From the NCBI GenBank assembly GCA_037349315.1, contig JBAIAC010000655.1:50978-114977 (forward strand): DNA of 64,000 nt. The letters are read 5' to 3'. A program made the position numbers and the translations under genes. Below the pieces are notes generated by a model. It saw nothing but the letters and a program-made list of their open reading frames with translations, ran no database searches and was not told the DNA's origin. The DNA is from Chelydra serpentina (lineage: Eukaryota; Chordata; Testudines; Chelydridae). Shown here one piece after another: positions 55,701 to 64,000 of the stretch. Numbering within the stretch: the stretch's first letter is position 1; each line of letters starts with the position of its first letter.

Positions 55701-58700
55701 GGCAGGGCTGTGTGTGGGGAGCCCAGGGCTGGGGTATCAGGGGGTGTGGGGTGGGATTGGGGGCACTGGCAGGGCTGTGTGTGGGGAGCCCAGGGCTGGG
55801 AGGGGGCTGTGGGGCGGGATTGGGGGCACTGGCAGGGCTGTATGTGGGGAGCCCAGGGCTGGGAGGGGGCTGTGGGGCGGGATTGGGGGCACTGGCAGAG
55901 CTGTGTGTGGGGAGCCCAGGGCTGGGAGGGGGCTGTGGGGCGGGATTGGGGGCACTGGCAGGGCTGTGTGTGGGGAGCCCAGGGCTGGGAGGGGGCTGTG
56001 GGGCAGGATTGGGGGCACTGGCAGAGCTGTGTGTGGGGAGCCCAGGGCTGGGAGGGGGCTGTGGGGGTGGGATTGGGGGCACTGGCAGGGCTGTGTGTGG
56101 GGAGCCCAGGGCTGGGCTGAGAGGGGGCTGTGGGGCGGGATTGGGGGCACTGGCAGGGCTGTGTGTGGGGAGCGCTGGGCTGGCAGGAGGCTGTGGGGTG
56201 GGATTTGGGGCACTGGAAGGGCTGGGAGGGGGCTGTGGGGCGTTATTGGGGGCACTGGCAGGGCTGTGTGTGGGGAGCCCAGGGCTGGGAGGGGGCTGTG
56301 GGGCAGGATTGGGGGCACTGGCAGGGCTGTGTGTGGGGAGCCCAGGGCTGGGGTATCAGGGGGCGTGGGGCGGGATTGGGGGCACTGGCAGAGCTGTGTG
56401 TGGGGAGCCCAGGGCTGGGAGGGGGCTGTGGGGTGGGATTGGGGGCACTGGCAGGGCTGTGTGTGGGGAGCCCAGGGCTGGGAGGGGGCTGTGGGGCGGG
56501 ATTGGGGGCACTGGCAGGGCTGTGTGTGGGGAGCCCAGGGCTGGGAGGGGGCTGTGGGGCAGGATTGGGGGCACTGGCAGGGCTGTGTGTGGGGAGCCCA
56601 GGGCTGGGAGGGGGCTGTGGGGTGGGATTGGGGGCACTGGCAGGGCTGTGTGTGGGGAGCCCAGGTCTGGGAGGGGGCTGTGGGGCAGGATTGGGGGCAC
56701 TGGCAGGGCTGTGTGTGGGGAGCCCAGGGCTGGGAGGGGGCTGTGGGGCAGGATTGGGGGCACTGGCAGAGCTGTGTGTGGGAGCCCAGGTCTGGGAGGG
56801 GCTGTGGGGCAGGATTGGGGGCACTGGCAGGGCTGTGTGTGGGGAGCCCAGGGCTGGGGTATCAGGGGGCGTGGGGCGGGATTGGGGGCACTGGCAGGGC
56901 TGTGTGTGGGGAGCCCAGGGCTGGGAGGGGGCTGTGGGGCGGGATTGGGGGCACTGGCAGGGCTGTGTGTGGGGAGCCCAGGGCTGGGAGGGGGCTGTGG
57001 GGCAGGATTGGGGGCACTGGCAGGGCTGTGTGTGGGGAGCCCAGGGCTGGGAGGGGGCTGTGGGGGCAGGATTGGGGGCACTGGCAGGGCTGTGTGTGGG
57101 GAGCCCAGGGCTGGGAGGGGGCTGTGGGGTGGGATTGGGGGCACTGGCAGGGCTGTGTGTGGGGAGCCCAGGTCTGGGAGGGGGCTGTGGGGCAGGATTG
57201 GGGGCACTGGCAGGGCTGTGTGTGGGGAGCCCAGGGCTGGGAGGGGGCTGTGGGGCAGGATTGGGGGCACTGGCAGAGCTGTGTGTGGGGAGCCCAGGTC
57301 TGGGAGGGGGCTGTGGGGCAGGATTGGGGGGCACTGGCAGGGCTGTGTGTGGGGAGCCCAGGGCTGGGGTATCAGGGGGCGTGGGGCGGGATTGGGGGCA
57401 CTGGCAGGGCTGTGTGTGGGGAGCCCAGGGCTGGGAGGGGCTGTGGGGCGGGATTGGGGGCACTGGCAGGGCTGTGTGTGGGGAGCCCAGGGCTGGGAGG
57501 GGGCTGTGGGGCAGGATTGGGGGCACTGGCAGGGCTGTGTGTGGGGAGCCCAGGTCTGGGAGGGGGCTGTGGGGCAGGATTTTTGTGCTCACACCCTCCC
57601 AGGGACACAGGCATCACCTCACGGGATCCCGGGCAGGGTCCATCCAGCCCAGTGTCCCGTCCCCAACAGCAGCACCAGCTGCTGGGGGCAGGTGAGAGCC
57701 CCATGGCAACAGCTGTGGGACAACCTGCCTGTGATGAAGTGAGGATATTTGGTAATATTTTTATAAATCCTATGTGTGCCTCAGTTTCCCCTCTATGCTG
57801 CATTGTTACCCAGTGGGAGGGGGCTGGGCACCCCCAGGCAGGGGTCAGGCACAGATGGGCATGGTGCCCAGGCGTCTGGGACTACGTGGGTCATTGGGAA
57901 GGGACTGGCTGAAGCCAACCCCAGATCAATGGCAACGCAGGCAAATCGAATTGCCGGGACATGGACACCTGGCCCCACCTCTCGGCAGGAGCTGAGCAGC
58001 ATCTCCCCAGCTGGGGAGCAAAGGGCTGGGAGGTGTGAGGGGGGGATAGGAGCCGGGGGCTGGAAGGAGTCTGGGGCAGGAGGACAGCCAGAGCGTGAAC
58101 CCAGGGGGTCACTGCGGCTGGGCTGGAACCGTCAGTTTTCGGGGCCCCGAGGGGCTGCCTGGGCCGTGTGACTAACAAACCCGCCGGGTGAGAGTCCTGC
58201 AGATGCTGGGCAAGGGGCCCTGATCCCTGAGAGGACACGTCTCCCCCCGGGTCTGTCCCAGACTCGCTGCCCGGAGCCCCCTGGGTGAAGCCGGGGGGGG
58301 GGGTTGCACCCCACAGGTCCAGTCTCAGGAGGCGGTGAGGCCGCATGGCTCACCCTGGGGGAAGAGAGACCCGGGGGGTCTGGGTCACTGCAGGGCTCCT
58401 CCCAGGGACTGTTCCCAGGGCTGGGGCGTAGCACCCAAGGACCCCCAGCCCCCCCCCGGAGGTTTCTCTCTCCTGCTGTCTCCCCCCCCCCCCCCCAGAC
58501 TTACTTTTGAAGCAGCTCCTTGGATTGCTGCAGGGAGGGAGAGCAGAGAGCGCGGTTAGTGTCAGCACCCGGCCGCCCCGAGCCCAGGGCCTGCTCCACC
58601 AGCCTGCAGGCTGGCCCGGGCTTGGCCCCGCTCGGGCTGGGGGCAGGCTCAAGACCAGGTTCCCCTCCCAGGAGGCCTGTGGGATGAGCCGCCCTCCGGC

Positions 58701-59115
58701 GTCACCGCGCCACCAAGCAGGCACTTCTGGCTGGGGGCAGGGGCCACCGCAGGCGCCCGTGGCCTAGCAGGCCCTGCCCCGAGCCCTTGCCCAGGCCTCG
58801 TTCCAGGAGGCTGGTGCCCACGGCTCGGCCCGGTCCCAGCGCGGAGAAGCCGCTCACCTGCCCGCCCCTCCCCGCACACACCTGCAGGTACGCGGCCATC
58901 TGGGGCTCCTCCATGGCCTGGATGGCCGACTCCACCAGCTTGGCGGCGATCTCCAGGTGCTCCCCGTACTGGCGGATCAGGGAGCGCACGTGGGTCACCC
59001 GCTCCTCCTGCTCCCGGCTGACGCGCTGCACCAGCTCCTTCCTGCGCTCCTCCAGCGTGCTGTACAGGGAGTCGAAACGCTGGCTCAGGTGCTGCTTCTG
59101 CCGCCGACCGTTCTC
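52699..59115 (-). CDS. TRIM54: TRIM54 (MuRF3), partial: coiled coil, COS box and acidic tail exons
   Basis: Four exons in consistent phase: 59,115-58,882 (234 nt), 58,527-58,505 (23 nt), 54,511-54,387 (125 nt) and 52,797-52,699 (99 nt). All have GT-AG junctions. The 234- and 23-nt sizes are typical of TRIM genes. They encode about 160 residues: coiled coil with a C-terminal COS-box segment ([25 protein letters not shown]) and a Glu/Asp/Gly-rich tail. MuRF3 is a muscle E3 ubiquitin ligase that binds and stabilises microtubules and sits at the sarcomere. RING and B-box exons must lie right of 64,000. The convergent UCN neighbour supports TRIM54 over TRIM55 or TRIM63. The intron between exons B and C holds a 2.9-kb minisatellite. 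Confidence 0.9.
52798..53283 (-). other. TRIM54 intron, proximal part
   Basis: Non-coding GC-rich sequence between the acidic-tail exon and an inserted LTR-like repeat. Nothing else is recognised. Confidence 0.5.
53284..54335 (+). mobile_element. LTR-like insertion in TRIM54 intron
   Basis: An AT-rich island of about 1.05 kb in GC-rich DNA. It starts TGTGACGTTCTGAGTGT and ends with a near-inverted ACACTCTCAGAAGTGTCC. It has TATAAAAA at 53,713-53,720 and AATAAA at 53,983-53,988, spaced as in an endogenous retrovirus LTR (U3, R, U5). No coding part, so a solo LTR is the best guess. The flanking CCCC on both sides may be the target duplication. Family unknown. Confidence 0.55.
54387..54511 (-). 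CDS. TRIM54: TRIM54 COS-box exon (125 nt)
   Basis: Encodes [40 protein letters not shown] and ends in phase 1. The GYE.M..F...V...AEMLR.I.F pattern is the COS box that targets MuRF proteins to microtubules and sarcomeric structures. Acceptor ccaggcagg-side cctggcag, donor acag/gtgacc. Confidence 0.92.
54640..57588. repeat. 63-bp minisatellite in TRIM54 intron
   Basis: About 2.9 kb of units close to 63 bp, containing GGGATTGGGGGCACTGGCAG, GGCTGTGTGTGGGGAGCCCA and GGGCTGGGAGGGGGCTGTGG. Some units carry GGGGTATCAGGGGGC instead of GGGAGGGGGC. Because 63 is a multiple of three, several frames stay open (up to 1,059 codons) with an obvious 21-residue periodicity. They are not genes. It lies between the COS-box exon and the 23-nt exon. 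Confidence 0.95.
57733..57835. repeat. Interspersed repeat (CTCAGTTTCCCCT family), copy 2
   Basis: Shares TATGTGTGCCTCAGTTTCCC and the following CCCAGTGGGAGGG-like end with 37,572-37,675. Lies in the TRIM54 intron. Confidence 0.7.
57836..58084. other. TRIM54 intron spacer
   Basis: No feature recognised. Confidence 0.4.
58085..58450 (+). repeat. Interspersed repeat (TGTCCCAGACTCGCTGCCCG family), copy 2
   Basis: Aligns with 51,020-51,500 over several blocks in the same order (GGGGGTCACTGC, TGTCCCAGACTCGCTGCCCG, CAGTCTCAGGAGGCGGTGAG, CTCCTCCCAGGGAC). It ends 55 bases before the 23-nt TRIM54 exon. Confidence 0.7.
58505..58527 (-). CDS. TRIM54: TRIM54 micro-exon (23 nt)
   Basis: ctgcag acceptor, CAATCCAAGGAGCTGCTTC core, gtaagt donor (perfect consensus). 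It encodes QSKELLQ and enters the next exon in phase 2. A 23-nt exon directly after the 234-nt exon is conserved in many TRIM genes. Too short for gene finders without splice evidence. Confidence 0.9.
58882..59115 (-). CDS. TRIM54: TRIM54 coiled-coil exon (234 nt)
   Basis: Exactly 78 codons, phase 0 at both ends, acceptor ctgcag and donor ctgcag/gtgtgtg. It encodes [20 protein letters not shown], then [14 protein letters not shown] and [20 protein letters not shown], ending PQMAAYLQ. The YGEHLE...AKLVESAIQ...EEPQMA..LQ pattern matches the MuRF coiled coil that mediates homo- and hetero-oligomerisation. Confidence 0.93.
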
Positions 59116-59474
59116 CTGCAGGGGGAGCCGCGCGCACGTCACGGGGGGGCTGGGGGGCCTCCCCTCCTCCAGCCCCACAATAACCCCCGCGAGGGAGCAA
59201 AGGGGCCAGTGGTGGGGGCTGGGAGCCAGGACTCCTGGGTTCTCTCCCCAGCCCTGGGAGAGGAAGGCGTCTAGTGCTGGGGCAGGAGCCAGGCCTCGCG
59301 GGCTGGAAGTCGTCCGGTCGCTGACTCGCTGTGGCCGTTCCCGTCTGTTCTCCAGAGCCGGGAGATCAGCCCCCTGACCACTGTGCTGCTCTGGCCAGAG
59401 ACCCCACCCAGCGATTCCTGCATCAAGCCCCGCTGTGCTGGCTGGGCCCCAGCGGATCCGCTACAGACGCCCGG

Positions 59475-59600
59475 CCTGTGACAAAGTGGGAACGTTCTTA
59501 ATGTTTTCTCCAAATACTGTGTGTGCCTCAGTTTCCCCTGTGTTACTCGAGTATCTAGGTGGAGGGATAAAGGTGTGTGATCATTGCAAAGGCCCCTCAA
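59475..59600. repeat. Interspersed repeat (CTCAGTTTCCCCT family), copy 3
   Basis: The best-preserved copy: GTGACAAAGTGGGAACGTTC, then TGTGTGCCTCAGTTTCCCCT and TATCTAGGTGGAGGGATAA. Confidence 0.72.
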
Positions 59601-59629
59601 GGACAGGTCTGACTGCTCATAAGTCCACA

Positions 59630-59830
59630 CTGGGTCAGACCAAGGGTCCATCCAGCCCAGTGTCCTGTCTCTGACAGCGGCCAATGCCAGGTGCCCCAGA
59701 GGGAATGAACAGAACCGGGAATCATCAAGTGACCCATCCCCTGTCGCCCATTCCCAGCTCCTGGCAAACAGAGGCAAGGGACACCGTCCCTGCCCGTCCT
59801 GGCTGCCTGGGCCCAGAAAACAGCAGACAC
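59630..59830 (-). mobile_element. CR1 3'-UTR fragment
   Basis: Matches 18,700-18,880 (gggtcagaccaagggtccatc, gccaatgccaggtgccccag, cattcccagctcctggcaaa). It is 5'-truncated and lies in the TRIM54 upstream intron. Confidence 0.85.
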
Positions 59831-60109
59831 GATCCTGGCAAATGATGGCCGGCCCCCTGCTCTGCCGCAGCCAGGCGGAGGAGCTGGTGCAGCCCAGGTG
59901 ACCTGCTTGCTGGGGAAAGAGCCAAGCGACGGAGGAGGAGCAATGGGGTGAGGAGACCAGGCAGCTGGACCTGGTCAGTCTCCTTCTTTGAGACTCAGAG
60001 GGGGGAGCCCGGGGCGCTAGGCCCTGGGTCCCGCTAAGATGGACTTGGCTGCTGTAAGCAGGGTCTGGATGATTTCTCCCGACAGCCAGCGGCGAGCGGG
60101 AGAGACGTC

Positions 60110-60620
60110 AGGGGCAGAGACGTCACATGAACACACCTGCTCTGCGTAGGTCTCTAGCAGACAGAGCTATGCTGCGCAGCGTGAGCCGGTAGTGCGGCCC
60201 GCCGGGGGAGTGACGTGCTGCTACCGCGGTTGTTGTCTTGCCCTGTATGAATAAAGGGGGGCAGGACTGTGCGTAACCCGGCCCAAATGAGGGGTCACCC
60301 TCAGCTGCAAGGACCTCGTTAAGCCAGGGGCTCGAATGCCTGCGCCCTGGCAGGTAAGAGGGGTGGGGACAGGGGTCTCAGCCGGGGAGCGTGGCCGCTT
60401 TCCAAGGGGCCCTGGTCAGCGTTAACCTGTTCCTCCCCACTGCTTAAAGCTAGCGCTAAAGCGGCTTCACGAGGAGCCTTCTCTTATGGTAACTGCTCAG
60501 AGGAGCTGACCTCGCTCGCGGGGGCGTCTCCTCCCAGCGGGGTGGCACCCCGGAGACGCGGCAGAGGTCACAGGAGGTGGCCGGTGAGTAGAACCGCGGC
60601 TGGTGGGGCAGCCACAGACA
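60110..60620 (+). repeat. Interspersed repeat, copy 2 (shared with 14,215-14,780)
   Basis: Same blocks and order as copy 1, including GGCCCAAATGAGG and GTTAAGCCAGGGGCT. Here the GAATAAAG at about 60,249 could be a poly(A) signal, favouring an LTR identity. Confidence 0.7.
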
Positions 60621-60947
60621 GTGGTCTGACGGCAGAGCAAGCAAAGTACCTTCTTCCTGGGGGTGGGAACTCACACAGCTGCACCTCTGAACGCCGGGTC
60701 CTCTCTGACCAAGGCCAACCCCTGTGAGTGGGGTGCGGTGAGGGAGCAGAGGGGGGCACAGGAAAGGAGCTTTGGGTTGTAGGAGTCTAGAACACAAGGC
60801 AGAAGGCTCTGCCCCATGCCCTCTGGGGTGGGTGTCCTGCTCACAGTGCTGTGTATGAATCCTGCTTGCGGCATTTTCCCTAGTAACCATCGAGTTTCCC
60901 TCCTTTCATTGAGTTTCTTTTCTACACTCAGACTCTGTGCTTGTGAG
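60621..60947. other. Spacer left of hAT element
   Basis: Moderate GC. No exon seen. It may be a continuation of the repeat at 60,110. Confidence 0.4.
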
Positions 60948-62270
60948 CAGCAGCGTAGCCGGGGGGGAGCAGGGGGAGCGGCCGCTCCCCCTATGAGGAA
61001 AAGCGGCGCTAAGGCGCCGCCAGAGCCTCGCTAGGGCGGCGCTTTAAAAGGCCTGCGGCTCCTGCCGCTGCGGGGAGCCAGGGGCCTTTTAAGGTGCCCC
61101 CCCCGCTGCCGGAGCCTGAGTGGGGAGCAGCTCAGGGGGGCAGTGAGGCAGCTCCCCGCTCAGGCGGGGGGCTCGCCGCGGCTGCCCTCTGGCTCCCCGC
61201 TCAGCAGCTCAGCGGGGAGACAAGGGGCAGCCCCGGCAAGCCGCCCCTTGTCTCTCCACTCAGCAGCTCGGCGGGGAGACAAGGGGCAGCCCCGGCAAGC
61301 CGCCCCTTGTCTCTCCACTCAGCAGCTCAGCGGGGAGACAAGGGGCAGCCGCAGCAAGCCGCCCCTTGTCTCTCCACTCAGCAGCTCAGCGGGGAGACAA
61401 GGAGCAGCCGCAGCGAGCCGCCCCTTGTCTCCCAGCTCGGGGGGGGGGGGGGAGGGGAAACGGGCAGCCCCGGCAAGCCGCCCCTTGTCTCCCCACTCAG
61501 CAGCTCAGCGGGGAGACAAGGGGCAGCCGCAGCAAGCCGCCCCTTGTCTCTCCGCTCAGCAGCTCAGCGGGGAGACATGGGGCAGCCGCAGCAAGCCGCC
61601 CCTTGTCTCCCCGCTCAGCAGCTCAGCGGGGAGACAAGGGGCAGCCGCAGCGAGCCGCCCCTTGTCTCCCAGCTCAGGGGGGGGGGGGAGGGGAAACGGG
61701 CAGCCCCGGCAAGCCGCCCCTTGTCTCTCCGCTCAGCAGCTCAGCGGGGAGACAAGGGGCAGCCGCAGCAAGCCGCCCCTTGTCTCCCAGCTCGGGGGGG
61801 GGGAAAAGGGGAACCCTGGCAAGCCGCCCCTTGTCTCCCCGCTCAGCAGCTCAGTGGGGAGACAAGGGGCAGCCCCGGCGAGCCGCCCCTTGTCTCCCCG
61901 CTCAGCAGCTCAGTGGGGAGACAAGGGGGCAGCCCCGGCAAGCCACCCCTTGTCTCCCCGCTCAGCAGCTCAGTGGGGAGACAAGGGGCAGCCGCAGCAA
62001 GCCGCCCCTTGTCTCTCCGCTCAGCAGCTCAGCCACTGAGTGGGGAGGCAGCAGGCAGCTGCCCGCTGTCCCCCAAATCTTGGTGCCCTAGGCGACTGCC
62101 TAGGGTCGCCTAGTGGGCACCTGGCCCTGCCAGCGGCTCCGGTGGTGGCGCTTTAAAGGGCCGGGGCTCCGCAGCGGACCTTTACAGCGTCGCAGGGTGA
62201 GTACGGGGGAGGGGGAGGCACCTTTTTATAGCGCCGCCCCCCCTGTGCTCAAGACCTGGCTACGCTACTG
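60948..62270. mobile_element. hAT-type non-autonomous DNA transposon carrying a minisatellite
   Basis: Bounded by CAGCAGCGTAGCCGGG on the left and, reverse complemented, CAGTAGCGTAGCCAGG on the right. Both ends are flanked by the perfect 8-bp target duplication CTTGTGAG (60,940-60,947 and 62,271-62,278). An 8-bp duplication and CAG...CTG termini are hAT characteristics. There is no transposase frame; the interior holds a tandem array (61,190-62,040) and GCGCTTTAAAAGG-like blocks near each end that are partly inverted copies. Confidence 0.85.
61190..62040. repeat. Hairpin-forming 59-bp minisatellite inside the hAT element
   Basis: Units of about 59 bp run CAGCAGCTCAGCGGGGAGAC, AAGGGGCAGCC, a short spacer, and GCCGCCCCTTGTCTC. 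GGAGACAAGGGGC and GCCCCTTGTCTCC are exact reverse complements, so each unit is an inverted repeat with about a 16-base loop. Some units are replaced by a variant with a long G run (61,439-61,452; 61,678-61,688; 61,794-61,803). Confidence 0.92.
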
Positions 62271-62278
62271 CTTGTGAG

Positions 62279-62649
62279 TGGGGAAGTTTTGCCTTTCAGA
62301 GGCGCCCAGGGGTGGGGTGTAACTTTCCCAGGTTACTGGGTGGGGGCTCGAGCCGGTTCTGTGTTGGATCTATAAAAGGAACCGCTAGCTATTGAACCTG
62401 GCCCTGGCTGCTGCCGGCTCCACCGGGCAGAAGGGTTACACTGAAAATCATTGCTTGCTGAGCTAACAAGCTCTGTTCTCCGCAGGGTTCCCGACGACTA
62501 ATAACCCGGCTGTGCCCCACGCTGGCTGGGTCACTGCTGGCTGCGGCGGGGGGGCAGGGCCCTTTGGGGGCGTGAGGCTCCCCAGGGCCCCAGCGCATCT
62601 TTTACAATGCCCGGCCTTCGTAGACAGACCCCAAGGGCTGGAGAATCCG
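62279..62649. other. Spacer right of hAT element
   Basis: Contains a TATA-like tctataaaagg at about 62,370. No gene is recognised. It would be contiguous with 60,947 before the hAT insertion. Confidence 0.45.
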
Positions 62650-63360
62650 CTACTCCCCCCGGTCAGTCGGTGCAGTGGTTAACTACCCTCTGTCCTGGAG
62701 CCACAGGGTCGGGGCTATGCCCCAGCCTGGGGACAGTCCCTGGGAGGAATCCTGCAGTGGGCCAGACCCCCCGGAGTCTCACACTTCCCCCTCCTCCACT
62801 GAACTTCTGGGCTCCAGCCCCCTGCTTCTCAGGTCTCTGAGGTCCCTTGCGGGAGGTCTACTCGCAATGGCCACTTTGGGTTCACTCCAGTCTCACTTCT
62901 GGGGCACCTCCACAGTCCCTCTCCCAGCACCCAGGCTTAGGCCAGTCCCCTTCGGGTCTCTCCATCCCCAGACCGACTGGCCCCAAAGTGATCTGCCCCT
63001 TCGGCATCCTGTCCACTACCCAGGGTCTAGACTCATAGGGACACCTCTCCTGGAGTCGTTCCAACCCAGCCAGGTTACAGAAATCCTCCAGCGCAGTGAC
63101 CCCTCCCCACACCCCATTTGTGGGGAGATCGTCCCAGCAGGGGGGTGGCTTCCATGTAGGTGTCTTCTGCACACCCCAAACCTTTTCCCATAAGCCTCAG
63201 GTGCCCATTCAGACTAGAGCAGTGGAGCCTAGCTGAACTGTTCCTAGTCCCCAGCATCGGCTCCGTCTGGCTGGCTGGGCGCCCCGTGGCTCTGGGACCG
63301 AGCAAGGGGGTGAGACACGGAGCCGGGTCACAGGGTCAGCCTGGTTCAATCGCAGGCTTC
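62650..63360 (-). repeat. Interspersed repeat (CTCCTCCCAGGGAC family), minus-strand copy 3
   Basis: Reverse complemented, 62,690-62,800 reads CCGGGGGGTCTGGCCCACTG, CAGG and CTCCCAGGGACTGTCCCCAG, matching the right ends of the copies at 51 kb and 58 kb. The adjacent gag-like fragment in the same orientation suggests one diverged retroelement. Confidence 0.55.
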
Positions 63361-63740
63361 TCAAAGGCAGTTTGATATCCCGCCCCTCCTGCAACAGGGC
63401 AAGAATTTGGGATCTAGGTTCCCGGCGGAATGGGCATCCCAGGGCCTTTCCCCACTTTCCCCTCGGTGGGTCCTCTCGCCCCTCAGCTTCTCCAGCCCCT
63501 GTTCACGCTTTCGCTGCTTCTCCGGTTCTTCCTCGCGTTTCCGCTGCTTCTCACGGGCTGCTCCAGCTCCCAGCACTTCAAATCCATCGATGGGGAACCA
63601 GGTCGTGAGGACACCGTGCTGCTGCCCCTGCTGCTGCCCCCATTACTGGCGGGACCCTTCTGGAACCTCACTTGGGCCTGGAACCTGCTTCTTGGACTGA
63701 CCGTCCTTCTCCAGCCGGGCAACCAGCGGCCCCTTGTTGG
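63361..63740 (-). pseudogene. Gag N-terminal-like fragment of a Gmr1-type element
   Basis: On the minus strand the text reads KGPLVARLEKDGQ (compare KDQLIAQLEEKD in the complete Gag), followed downstream by EKQRKREEEPEKQRKREQ, a charged repeat like the Gag coiled coil. Stops and frame changes occur between the blocks. The orientation opposes the LTR that starts at 63,741. Confidence 0.6.
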
Positions 63741-64000
63741 TGTGACGGAGTAGAGAGCGAGATGGATCTGACCTGAGAGGCTGGCTGCATTGGGAAAGGC
63801 TACATTGGGAGTGTGAGACTTTACCTGGGGCTGTAACATGAGCCAGGACGGGGGTTGGGAGGTGACACCTTTGGCTGGGAGAATGGTAAAAGGCGAGAGG
63901 AGGGGCCCCGGGGGGAGGGGAAGAGAGGCTGCTGGAGGTTTGGCTGTTTGTTTTCAGTTTGGAGCTGGGTAGTGAAACGCAGGGAGCCCCAGAGCTGGGG
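63741..64000 (+). mobile_element. Gmr1-family LTR, truncated by window end
   Basis: Begins TGTGACGGAGTAGAGAGCGA and follows the 19,549 LTR closely, with small insertions (gctggctgcattggg duplication, gtaaaaggcg). About 260 bases are visible; whether it is solo or part of a full element cannot be told. Confidence 0.92.

Noticed and set aside
54690..57912. 1,059- and 830-codon frames over the 63-bp array
   Set aside because: Unit length divisible by three keeps frames open; the true coding here is TRIM54 exons on the minus strand at each side.
62012..62113. Pro/Ser/Gln-rich frames through the hAT minisatellite as a gene
   Set aside because: Read in three frames with unit periodicity; explained by the 59-bp repeat.
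59116..64000. TRIM54 RING and B-box exons
   Set aside because: No C3HC4 RING, B-box or MuRF-type 96-nt exon pattern found on the minus strand here; the region is mostly repeats, so these exons should be beyond 64,000.

Overview
This is a vertebrate nuclear window: it has introns, a TATA/CRE promoter, poly(A) signals and eukaryotic transposons, and no operon, tRNA, rRNA or CRISPR structure. The dominance of CR1 LINEs, including the CR1 3' region typical of turtles and crocodilians, together with Ty3/Gypsy, PIF/Harbinger, Penelope and hAT pieces, points to a sauropsid. A turtle is most likely and a crocodilian is the main alternative; this assignment is inferred from repeat content only.

Two host genes are recognisable. 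UCN (urocortin 1) lies on the + strand: promoter about 28,361-28,392, a non-coding first exon ending at 28,468, an intronless coding exon at 28,966-29,328 and a poly(A) signal at 29,487. TRIM54 (MuRF3) lies on the - strand. Four internal or 3' coding exons are visible (59,115-58,882; 58,527-58,505; 54,511-54,387; 52,797-52,699). Its RING/B-box exons lie beyond the right edge and its last exon was not located. The convergent UCN/TRIM54 pair matches the arrangement I recall from mammals, so the locus looks orthologous, but about 23 kb of tandem arrays now separate the genes.

Layout. 1-6 kb: LTR remnant, inverted CR1 endonuclease fragment, Penelope GIY-YIG fragment and a near full-length CR1 (- strand). 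6.2-8.8 kb: 43-bp satellite. 10.2-14.2 kb: decayed two-gene PIF/Harbinger transposon. 16.5-17.8 kb: C-rich minisatellite. 18.2-25.9 kb: CR1 fragments, one of them split by a complete LTR retrotransposon (19,549-25,432) with equal-length LTRs that appear identical, a 5-bp target duplication, a tRNA-Leu primer site, a SCAN-like capsid and integrase upstream of reverse transcriptase (Gmr1-type). 28-30 kb: UCN flanked by G-rich arrays, one of them carrying a solo LTR. 31.6-33.5 kb, 35.3-36.7 kb and 37.7-51.0 kb: G-rich minisatellites, the last 13.3 kb long with higher-order structure. 52.7-59.1 kb: TRIM54, with a 63-bp minisatellite and an LTR-like insertion in one intron. 60.9-62.3 kb: a hAT-type non-autonomous transposon with a hairpin-forming internal minisatellite. 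62.7-64 kb: gag-like fragment and a truncated LTR.

Most long open frames (up to 2,862 codons) are products of stop-free tandem arrays and are not annotated as genes. The strongest leads are the young Gmr1-like element with its SCAN-like capsid, the intact urocortin gene buried in G-rich arrays, the 13-kb higher-order array, and the hAT element with a repeated hairpin unit.
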